Part shown: positions 34,408 to 41,775 of the stretch, in pieces
How the letters are laid out: every line of letters starts with the position of its first letter
Numbering within the stretch: the first letter of the stretch is position 1
Source: Desulfobacteraceae bacterium
GTDB taxonomy: Bacteria; Desulfobacterota; Desulfobacteria; Desulfobacterales; Desulfobacteraceae
Direction: 5' to 3'
Assembly: GCA_016743945.1 (NCBI GenBank)
Contig: JADGFI010000001.1
Location: forward strand, 1 to 64,000
DNA length: 64,000 bases
Made by a program: the position numbers and the translations under genes
Notes under the pieces: model-generated
Told to the model about the DNA's origin: nothing
Seen by the model: the letters and a program-made list of their open reading frames with translations, nothing else
The model's database searches: none

Positions 34408-35264
34408 CTCGCTTAACCACTAGGGACATCTGTGATATCGGGTCCCGCCTGGAAATCTATAACCAGGCACTTAGGGCCAAAACGGGCCGGGGACTTCTGG
34501 GAATTGCCTGTCATGCCTATGCCAGGGACGAAAAAAAGATCCAGGCGTTGATCTCCGATTTTACCATCCATGTGGTGCCCATCACCTCTGGACTGGGTAT
34601 CATCTCGGATTTTAGCCAGACCGTTGCGGCCATACTTCGGTTTCTGGGATTTGACGCCCTGGTATCGGAAAAATCAGATACCTCCGGGGTGGCCCAGGTA
34701 TTTGAGCGCAAGGCGTGTTCCCTTATGATGGCCGATGACCACAGGTTTGTGGGCATTAATGTGAAAACAGGTCAAGTGGCGGACAATTCCCGGGCAACCG
34801 GAAGGGTTTTTGCGGCTGCCCTGGATCTTATGGCCCGGGGGATAAAGGGCCAAACCGTTCTGGTTCAAGGATGCGGTCCCGTTGGGGAATCCGCTGCAAA
34901 AACATTGTTATCCCTGGGGGCAGGGGTGGCCCTCTACGATATCCATGTCCCAACCGCCAGGTTGCTTAGGGAAAAACTTTTAAAGGGTTCCGGGAAAAAC
35001 AAGGGCCAGAGCATTCTTGTTGAAGACAAGAAGAATGTTTCATCCCATCGCTTTATTCTGGACGCAACCCCCTGCGGGCAGAGTATTCCGGACAATGTGA
35101 TTGGGGAAGACCTCATGGTCGCTGCACCGGGGGTTCCCCTGGGGATATCGAAAATAGGCTGCCTAGGCCTTAAAAATCGCCTGGTGCATGACAAACTGGA
35201 ACTGGGAGTGGCGGCCATGGCCGTATCACTTCTTCCCTGGAAAAGGGACAGGAGGTTACATTGA
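34404..35264 (+). CDS. pylD: pyrroline-ring forming dehydrogenase PylD
   Basis: 286 residues. The C-terminal half is a Rossmann fold (KGQTVLVQGCGPVGESAAKT) as in PylD, which oxidises 3-methylornithyl-lysine to the semialdehyde that closes to pyrrolysine using NAD. The N-terminal half contains ITSGLGIISDFSQTVAAIL and VAEKSDTSGV-like sequence typical of the family. The start is TTG, overlapping the pylC stop as TTGA, behind a run of eight G residues; no ATG is available nearby. Confidence 0.9.
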   Translation: MTRLTTRDICDIGSRLEIYNQALRAKTGRGLLGIACHAYARDEKKIQALISDFTIHVVPITSGLGIISDFSQTVAAILRFLGFDALVSEKSDTSGVAQVFERKACSLMMADDHRFVGINVKTGQVADNSRATGRVFAAALDLMARGIKGQTVLVQGCGPVGESAAKTLLSLGAGVALYDIHVPTARLLREKLLKGSGKNKGQSILVEDKKNVSSHRFILDATPCGQSIPDNVIGEDLMVAAPGVPLGISKIGCLGLKNRLVHDKLELGVAAMAVSLLPWKRDRRLH

Positions 35265-36106
35265 ATGGATTAACATGGACAGATACCCAGGTCAGAAGAC
35301 TCCGGGAACTGGATATTGACCTGGAAAACACGGTAAAGAATTTTTCCACACCCCAGGAACGGAACAGCGTTTTCCAGGAGTTGGAAAAAAAGCAGGTTCG
35401 TATTGAGCGGGAACGGTTGTCAGCTTTTCTCACTTCCGGTAAAAAAACAAGGCGTTCCCAATTAATGGATGATCTGTCTTTGATGCTGAACCGCCAGGGA
35501 TTTGCAAGGGTTACCACCCCTTTGGTCATATCCAGAGCCGCCCTGGCCAAGATGACCATCGGTGAGGATCATCCCCTTTTTCGCCAGGTTTATTGGATCA
35601 ATGAAAAACAATGCCTGCGGCCCATGCTGGCTCCCAACCTCTATAGCCTGATGAAGGATTTTGGCCGGCTGAATCTGGGTACCATCCGTTTTTTTGAAAT
35701 GGGATCCTGTTTTCGCAGGGAATCCGATGGTGCCAAACACACCAGTGAATTTACCATGCTGAACCTGGTGGAAATGGGGTTGCCCCGGGAAAATCGCCAA
35801 GAGCGATTGGAAGAACTGGCGGTTCTGGTCGCCAAAACAGCCGGACTTACGGATTTCGGCTTTGAGAGGGAAGACTCCAAGGTCTACGGAACCACCCTGG
35901 ATGTGGTGGCCGGGCCGGAAAAAATCGAGGTGGCTTCGGGTGCCATGGGACCCCACCCCCTGGATGAACCCTGGGGAATTAATGATACCTGGGTGGGCAT
36001 GGGGTTTGGCCTTGAGCGATTATTGATGACCTCCCAGGGGGATACCTCCATCGGGAAATGGGCAACAAGTCTGGCCTATGTGGATGGCATTCGATTGAAA
36101 ATTTAA
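35261..36106 (+). CDS. pylSc: pyrrolysyl-tRNA synthetase catalytic subunit PylSc
   Basis: 281 residues with class II synthetase motifs: MLAPNLYSLMKDFGRLN, motif 2 FFEMGSCFRRESDGAKHTSEF, and motif 3 GMGFGLERLLM. It activates pyrrolysine and, with PylSn, loads tRNA-Pyl. The start is TTG, overlapping the pylD stop as TTGA, five bases after GGAGG. The gene order here is pylB, tRNA, pylSn, pylC, pylD, pylSc, rather than the Sc-B-C-D-Sn order I recall for Desulfitobacterium. Confidence 0.93.
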   Translation: MNGLTWTDTQVRRLRELDIDLENTVKNFSTPQERNSVFQELEKKQVRIERERLSAFLTSGKKTRRSQLMDDLSLMLNRQGFARVTTPLVISRAALAKMTIGEDHPLFRQVYWINEKQCLRPMLAPNLYSLMKDFGRLNLGTIRFFEMGSCFRRESDGAKHTSEFTMLNLVEMGLPRENRQERLEELAVLVAKTAGLTDFGFEREDSKVYGTTLDVVAGPEKIEVASGAMGPHPLDEPWGINDTWVGMGFGLERLLMTSQGDTSIGKWATSLAYVDGIRLKI

Positions 36107-36254
36107 TGTTTGGGGATGCCGGCTGGTTTTGTCCTCCCTCTTCCGGGTCCCATATCCTAGGGTAACCAATCCTTTTTTTTAAAGTCCTTTTATTTGTCAA
36201 AAAACTTCATACAGGGGTTCCCCTGTTCAAAATTTAAACCTTACACAATTGTTT

Positions 36255-36268
36255 TTACACAGGTGTAA
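36255..36268. promoter_or_regulatory. palindromic enhancer/operator upstream of the BCCT transporter
   Basis: TTACACAGGTGTAA, identical to the core of the palindrome at 29717-29730, ending 105 bases before the -24 element at 36373. Same sequence and same distance at two promoters of related function point to one activator. Confidence 0.75.
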
Positions 36269-36372
36269 CCCATTGCATCCAAAGGTTTATTTTTCTTTGT
36301 TATCCGGACAGGCGAATTTGTTAAATGATTGATTATAAAGATTTTTTTGCAAATTATCCCCGAATAAACTCT

Positions 36373-36388
36373 TGGCACGAATATTGAT
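36373..36388 (+). promoter_or_regulatory. sigma-54 promoter of the BCCT transporter gene
   Basis: TGGCACG (36373-36379), four bases, TTGAT (36384-36388). Transcription would start about 82 bases before the ATG at 36480. Confidence 0.82.
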
Positions 36389-36479
36389 CTGGTAGAAGGA
36401 ATATCGTTATCGGTATTAGCGGGGCAACCCTGTTTACCCCAACTTTTGAACTTAACCAAATTCAAATGAAGGAGAAAGA

Positions 36480-38072
36480 ATGGAACCACCCATGGCAAAT
36501 GTAGACAAGCAAACCACAGGAAGCAAATCAGGTCCCAAGGGATTTATCGGAAAAATGTTTGGGGAATATGATGCTCAACTATTTTGGCCGGTTCTAGGGT
36601 CCTTTATTGCGATCCTCATCTGTGCCCTGATCTTTCCCGATAATACGGCAAAAACATTGGTCACCATCCGGAACTTTTTGATTTTCAATTTTAGCTGGGC
36701 ATTCCTTCTGGGGGTTGGTGTGACCCTCTTTTTTTGCATCTACCTTGCTCTCAGCCCCTTTGGCGATTTAAAACTGGGCCTGGAAGACGACAAACCGGAG
36801 TTTTCCTACAGCGCATGGATTTCCATGCTGTTCAGCTGCGGACTGGGGATCGGGTTTGTCTTTTACTCGGTTACAGAGCCCCTCACCCATCTGCATCAGT
36901 CCTCCCATGTGATTGACATGGGCATGGCAGGTAAGGCCGGTGGGGTGCCCAAAGCCATTGAAATGACCCTGCTGGATTGGGGAGTCCATGGCTGGGCTCT
37001 TTTTGCTCTTGCAGCCTGGGCCATTGCCTTTCCGGCTTACCGTTTGGGTAAACCTTTGACCGTGGCAACCGGACTCTATGGAATCCTTGGCGATAGATGC
37101 AATACCAGCATCTGGGGCAGGGTTGCCGACGGCCTGGGTACCCTGGGCACCATCGGCGGAAATGCTGCCATGATCGGCCTTGGGGTGGCATCCATCAGTT
37201 ATGGTATTGATACCCTCTTCGGTATTAAGTTGAGCACCGGCGGCCAGGCCGGGGTTATGATGTTTCTCATCATCGCCTATGTTATCAGTGCGGCCACCGG
37301 TGTTGAGCGCGGTATTAAGATTTTAAGTCAGGTTAATATGGCCCTTGCCGGTGTTGTGCTGCTGATCATTCTTTTTTTTGGTCATGCCCCCTCCCAATAT
37401 CTGTTCAACATGATGACACAATTGTTCGGAGATTATTTTGGCGGTATCTGGAAATATTCATTCTGGGCCGACGCCGGGAATTTTGCTCAAAGGGACTGGC
37501 TGGGCTGGTGGACCGTTTTTTACTGGCTGTGGTGGATTTCCTATATCCCCTTTTGCGGTGGTTTCATCGCCCGAATCTCCAAGGGCCGTAATCTCCGGGA
37601 ATTCATGTTCGGTGTTATTTTTGTTCCCTTTTTACTGGCCATTCTCTGGTTCGGTATCTGGGGCGGTTCTGCGGCCTATGCAGATCTTAACGGTATCGTA
37701 CCCTTGTGGGACAGTGTCCAGGCCAATCCCGAAGCCGGGGTTTACAATCTTTTGGGCAGTATGCCCGGGGGCTGGTGGATCAGCCTGATCGTGCTGTTCA
37801 ACATCATTATCTTTGCGGTAACCACATCTGATTCAGCCTCCTTTTTTGTGGCCATGCAGATGTCCAATGGAAATCCCAATCCCAAGATCTCCATGCGGTT
37901 GCTCTGGGGGATTGTCATTGGATTAACCGGTATCATCTTCCAGCTCACCGGTGGATTTAATGCCATAAAGAGTCTTGCCATTGTTGTGGGTGCGCCCTTT
38001 TTCTTTGTGGGCATTGCCTTTATCTTCTCCGTGTATAGCATGCTCAAGCTAGCCAAGGCCGGAAAGATGTAA
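36480..38072 (+). CDS. BCCT-family betaine/carnitine/choline transporter
   Basis: 530 residues with about twelve transmembrane segments. The BCCT signatures are present: WGVHGWALFALAAWAIAFP near residue 165 and WWTVFYWLWWISYIPFCGGF-like tryptophan-rich helix around 340 with FIARISKGRNLREF after it. These transporters import quaternary ammonium compounds driven by Na+ or H+. It lacks the long cytoplasmic tails of osmosensing BetP, so it looks built for nutrient uptake. It sits between the pyl operon and the methyltransferase genes and has the shared sigma-54/palindrome promoter, so its substrate is probably the one consumed by MttB/MtgB. Confidence 0.9.
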   Translation: MEPPMANVDKQTTGSKSGPKGFIGKMFGEYDAQLFWPVLGSFIAILICALIFPDNTAKTLVTIRNFLIFNFSWAFLLGVGVTLFFCIYLALSPFGDLKLGLEDDKPEFSYSAWISMLFSCGLGIGFVFYSVTEPLTHLHQSSHVIDMGMAGKAGGVPKAIEMTLLDWGVHGWALFALAAWAIAFPAYRLGKPLTVATGLYGILGDRCNTSIWGRVADGLGTLGTIGGNAAMIGLGVASISYGIDTLFGIKLSTGGQAGVMMFLIIAYVISAATGVERGIKILSQVNMALAGVVLLIILFFGHAPSQYLFNMMTQLFGDYFGGIWKYSFWADAGNFAQRDWLGWWTVFYWLWWISYIPFCGGFIARISKGRNLREFMFGVIFVPFLLAILWFGIWGGSAAYADLNGIVPLWDSVQANPEAGVYNLLGSMPGGWWISLIVLFNIIIFAVTTSDSASFFVAMQMSNGNPNPKISMRLLWGIVIGLTGIIFQLTGGFNAIKSLAIVVGAPFFFVGIAFIFSVYSMLKLAKAGKM

Positions 38073-38092
38073 ACAAAACAGAAGTTTTTTTG

Positions 38093-38121
38093 GGCCATGG
38101 CAGTCCTTGCCATGGCCTTTT
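38093..38121 (+). terminator. terminator of the BCCT transporter gene
   Basis: GGCCATGGCA pairs with TGCCATGGCC, followed by TTTTAC, 21 bases after the stop codon. Confidence 0.8.
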
Positions 38122-38335
38122 ACTTCTAAAACCTATCTTTCCCGCTGGCGTTCCCCTCTGGATTTTTCACCTTTCTTAAGCATCACCAATAGCGTCCCAG
38201 ATCTGATAGATTATATTAAACAATAAAAAAATATTGAAATCCATGGGACAGGTCATCGAACCGAATTTTTTAGGGAAGATGAGTTTAAAGTCAGAGCCCT
38301 TTTGGCCCTGTGACTGGCTGGATGAATCGGAAGGT

Positions 38336-38369
38336 GTCCCGGGGGAGTGTCTAAATAAACCCCCGGGAC
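38336..38369 (-). terminator. GC-rich hairpin directly after mttB
   Basis: GTCCCGGGGG pairs perfectly with CCCCCGGGAC across a 14-base loop, beginning six bases past the mttB stop codon on the minus strand. There is no good T run after it, so it may be an RNA 3' end stabiliser or a factor-assisted terminator as much as an intrinsic one. Confidence 0.6.
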
Positions 38370-38375
38370 TTGTCG

Positions 38376-39869
38376 CTATTTGTCTTTAACGCTTTTTTCT
38401 TTGTCTTCTTGAATCTGAGCTTCCGTCTCTTCCACGATGGATCGCATCTTGGATCTAACATCGTCGGAAAGGGGTGTCGGCTTGTGGTTCTTCAAAATAT
38501 CACGGGCCTTGTCCATGGCTTTTTCGTGCATGGTAAGTCCCCCTGCCTTTTCCCATTTATCCCGAACCCTGCGGTCTATGAGTGAAGGCTGTGACATTTC
38601 TTTCATGTGGTTGAATGTGTGTTTTTCAGTGATAAATTGATTGAAGGGCCCTACCTTTCCAATAATATCCACTGCAAGGGTTTCCTCGTTAACGGGAATC
38701 CCATTCACAACATGCTTAATCATTTGGGCAAATTCATTGTCCATGACCAATTGGCCATAGTCAAATGTTACACCTGATTCCAACATTCCCAGACCATAAA
38801 TCAGATTGGCACCTGCCAATGCTGTAGTGAGGCCTGTTAGTGTTTTCTCATGTGCAGCTTGCCCGTCGGCTATCTTTGAATCAGCCTAGCCACCGGCGAC
38901 CCAACTTGGCAGCAGGTAATAGGTTGAAAGGGCGGCCACACCTGCATTGATGATGGCACACTCCGGGGATCCCACCGAGGCGGTTGCCATGCGAAGATCC
39001 AAAGGACAGGTGGAACTGCCATACATCATGGGCGTTCCTTTTTTAACACTCTGGCCCAATACAATGCCCGATAAAACTTCGGCATTGTGGATCACCAGGG
39101 TTCCCGCCGGTGTCACCGGGGCAGATCCCCCGGATAGAGCCTGGGTGAGAACATTGACCAGAACGCCGGACCTGGCCCCTTCAATGATAACTTCCGTACA
39201 GTCCCTGACAAGTTTCAAAGGGCTTATGGGACAGGTGTTAAACGAGATGATGGGTCTCTCCCTGAACTTGTCCGGTCCGCCCTGGATCGCGGTTGCCAAT
39301 TTAATGGCAGCCCGCATCAGTTGCCCGTTCCCTGCACCGTGGAAACAATGTTTGGTGGTGTTGGCAAGAAATGCCTCGGCGTTGTGGAGGGGCTGGGCAT
39401 CCTGATTTACATCATGGGCCCCCACTGCACGCTCGTACACGTCGATATTGTCCAAATAATCGACGAGAATGGCGCTTTCCTCCACATCTCTTTTAACGGT
39501 TTCCCTTAACTGGCCGGTGTAGATATCCACAATGGATATCCCTTCACCAAAGTTGGTAAAGCCGACCCGGTTGTTCCCCAAGATGTAATCGTGTTTTTCT
39601 TCTCTCCCGGCAAGATTCACACTGCCCGGAGCTGAACGAATGGCATCTTCAACCATGTAAGGAGGGAATTTCACCACATGTGTTACCGGATCAACGGCAG
39701 CGCCGCTGTCTGCAAGAATCTGTCTGGCCTCTTCATCCTCAAAATAAACCCCGGTGTTCTGGAGTACATCAAGGGTGGCCAGGTGAAGTTCATACAATTC
39801 ATCCTGGGTAAACATGTTGAGGCTTAATCCCCCGCTCTGCAGATAACCTGCATGCAAGTTGCGTTTCAC
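38376..39869 (-). CDS. mttB: MttB-family trimethylamine-type corrinoid methyltransferase containing pyrrolysine (in-frame UAG)
   Basis: The frame from ATG 39869 reads 327 codons, meets TAG at 38888-38886, and continues in the same frame for another 169 codons. Around the amber codon the sequence is LLPSWVAGG-Pyl-ADSK, the hallmark of pyrrolysine-containing MttB proteins, and both sides are MttB-like (YELHLATLDVLQNTGVYF near the start; AGANLIYGLGMLESG after). Full product 497 residues, normal for MttB. With pylB/C/D/Sn/Sc and two tRNA-Pyl genes next door, UAG is read as Pyl, which binds the methylamine for transfer to the corrinoid protein. The gene ends in another TAG at 38378-38376. The substrate could be trimethylamine or another tertiary or quaternary amine. 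Confidence 0.95.
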
Positions 39870-40077
39870 AACGAAACCTCCTTGTTTTTGTTATTGTTTA
39901 CTTGGAACCTTTTTGTTCCGGAACTTTATTGCAAAGGCAAAAAAGACCGGTACAAACAGGTTCTTCTGCTCCTACCTGTTTTGTGCTTTATATGACTGGT
40001 TGAAATCCCTTGGAGATTGCCGCCCAAAATTAACACAAAATCAACCGGCAATATCCATGGGTCTTTATTTTTCAATT

Positions 40078-41517
40078 TCATTTTTCAACCGAGGTTATAT
40101 ACTCCTTAAGTTCCCTGGCCGTGTCATCTTCAATGATGCTTTGGGGGCAATTTGCCAGGATCTCTTTGTATTTAATATTGGCTTTCTGGACCACATCCAT
40201 GGCGCCTTGTTTTTCCCAATCATTATGGCTTTCCATGCTGGAAAGGGCAGGGGTCCAAAACCCCCTGCAATGGGCCATGGTGGAAGGATCCATAAGATAG
40301 GCCCCGCCATGGCCTAATTTTTGGATAAGATCCTTTGAAAAATCTATATCAAAATTATCAATGCCCTTCATCACGCATCCTGCCCGGGACATGATTTCAT
40401 CATCAATGATAAATTTTTCATAGGAAACCGTCATGATGGAATCTAAAATTCCATAGCACTCGTTGACCATGTTCACCCCGGCCATGGCCAGCATCAGATA
40501 ATTTTGCATGGTTTCGTATCCTGCCTGGCAATCGGGAAGTTTTGAATCGGTCAACCCCGCCATGCACCGGGAGGGAATATTGTACATTTCCCGGGCCAGC
40601 TGAATCCCCACCATGTTGATAAGAGTGGAAACAGGAGAGCCGGTGACATAACTTGCCGTTCGCATATTGGGAATGGCCGATGCAGGGGAATAGATCACAG
40701 GGGTACCTTCATTAACAAGCTGGGCCAGAACAAGCCCGGCCAGAATTTCTGCATTTTGCAGCACCACCGTGCCCATGGGATTAACAGGACTTGTGACCCC
40801 TGCCATGGCACAGGTGAGTATCATCACTGGCTGTCGAAGTTTGGCATAGGCCAGAAGGGTTTCACAGGGGGCCTCATCAAAGCGCAATGGACTCAAGGGA
40901 TTTAACGAGACCGCTATCCTGTGTTTTTCAAATCCCCTGGCACCTGCCTGCTCCCCCCCCAGGGAGATATTCACCATGTCAAACATCTGGTATATTTCTT
41001 TTTGGGTGCCCACATATCCAAACAGCGGTTTGTCCGAATGGGTGAGCAATTGACGAAAAATTTCAAGGTATCGCAAGGGATGGGTTACATCCGAGGGCTC
41101 CACTGGAATTTGCCCCACAATGCTGCAAACATCACTTTGGTGGGCCAGTTTGTATAAATTTATCAGATCCGCCTTGGTACCCAGGCGCCTTCCTTTGTCC
41201 ATGTCCTGGATATAGATGGGACCGTTGTTCAGGCTGACATGGATTCCTTGCTGTTGGGCTCCCACAACAATGGATCGTTCAGTGTTCCTGGCCTCCCAGG
41301 TAAAACTTGAGGGCGTGGTATCAATGGCCCGGGTTACCATTTTTTCCGGCATGAAAACCGTCTGACCCTCCACCCTGGCGCCATGTTGTTTAAATATATC
41401 CAGGCACTCGTCTGATTGGAATACAATGCCGGTGTTGGCAAGTATGTCTAGTGTGGCCCCATGAATTTTAGCAAGGGTCTCCCCGTTCACCAACTTGAAA
41501 TTTGATGCAATATCCAT
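40078..41517 (-). CDS. mtgB: MttB-superfamily methyltransferase without pyrrolysine (MtgB-like, probably glycine betaine)
   Basis: 479 residues of the MttB fold (KIHGATLDILANTGIVFQSD; later NPMGTVVLQNAEILAGLVLA) without any in-frame UAG. Where the Pyl protein has GG-Pyl-ADSK this one has AGLTDSK, so leucine occupies the Pyl position. Known enzymes of this non-Pyl branch include MtgB, which demethylates glycine betaine to dimethylglycine; a dimethylglycine dehydrogenase-like gene nearby supports that role here. It lies upstream of mttB on the same strand with 208 bases between and no obvious promoter there, so the two likely share the sigma-54 transcript. Others of the family use carnitine, proline betaine or butyrobetaine; the substrate is inferred. 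Confidence 0.85.
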   Translation of the reverse strand: MDIASNFKLVNGETLAKIHGATLDILANTGIVFQSDECLDIFKQHGARVEGQTVFMPEKMVTRAIDTTPSSFTWEARNTERSIVVGAQQQGIHVSLNNGPIYIQDMDKGRRLGTKADLINLYKLAHQSDVCSIVGQIPVEPSDVTHPLRYLEIFRQLLTHSDKPLFGYVGTQKEIYQMFDMVNISLGGEQAGARGFEKHRIAVSLNPLSPLRFDEAPCETLLAYAKLRQPVMILTCAMAGVTSPVNPMGTVVLQNAEILAGLVLAQLVNEGTPVIYSPASAIPNMRTASYVTGSPVSTLINMVGIQLAREMYNIPSRCMAGLTDSKLPDCQAGYETMQNYLMLAMAGVNMVNECYGILDSIMTVSYEKFIIDDEIMSRAGCVMKGIDNFDIDFSKDLIQKLGHGGAYLMDPSTMAHCRGFWTPALSSMESHNDWEKQGAMDVVQKANIKYKEILANCPQSIIEDDTARELKEYITSVEK

Positions 41518-41571
41518 TTTTTATTTCCCCAGATTTAATTCATTATTGGTATTCCTATAATGATATTCAAT

Positions 41572-41587
41572 TTCAAAAATCATGCCA
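41572..41587 (-). promoter_or_regulatory. sigma-54 promoter of the mtgB-mttB operon
   Basis: On the minus strand TGGCATG (41587-41581), four bases, TTGAA (41576-41572). A one-base departure from TGGCACG at -24. It lies 55-70 bases before the mtgB start codon. Confidence 0.7.
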
Positions 41588-41700
41588 TTTCGAAATATTG
41601 GGAAAATAGGTATGGAACTTGTTTAAATTGAGATAGTTATAAAAAAGTATTCCGGGGAAAAGCAGATGAAAAATAGTGGAATCTGGCAATTGCTTCAGAT

Positions 41701-41739
41701 GTGTAACAATTCAATAGTGTAACGATTTACAGGTGCACC
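41701..41739. promoter_or_regulatory. cluster of enhancer half-sites upstream of mtgB
   Basis: GTGTAACA (41701-41708), GTGTAACG (41717-41724) and a degenerate palindrome TTTACAGGTGCACC (41726-41739) resemble the half-sites of the TTACACAGGTGTAA element. They lie 114-150 bases upstream of the mtgB -24 element, between mtgB and the regulator gene's 3' end. Confidence 0.6.
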
Positions 41740-41775
41740 CCTTGGCATCCCCCCAAAAAAAAGACAGGGGGCGAA

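Larger units (their letters stand above)
36107..36479 (+). promoter_or_regulatory. regulatory region of the BCCT transporter gene
   Basis: 373 bases without a gene. Its content from left to right: AT-rich spacer after pylSc, a half site TTACAC (36241), the palindrome 36255-36268, the sigma-54 promoter 36373-36388, an untranslated leader, and GGAGAAAGA before the start codon. It has the same layout as the region before tRNA-Pyl copy 1. Confidence 0.7.
38073..38375. other. convergent intergenic region between the BCCT gene and mttB
   Basis: 303 bases containing a terminator for each gene (38093-38121 and 38336-38369). The 215 bases between contain nothing I can identify. Confidence 0.6.

Noticed and set aside
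39870-40077. A separate promoter for mttB between mtgB and mttB
   Set aside because: No -24/-12 pair or palindrome was seen in the 208 bases; co-transcription with mtgB is more likely.
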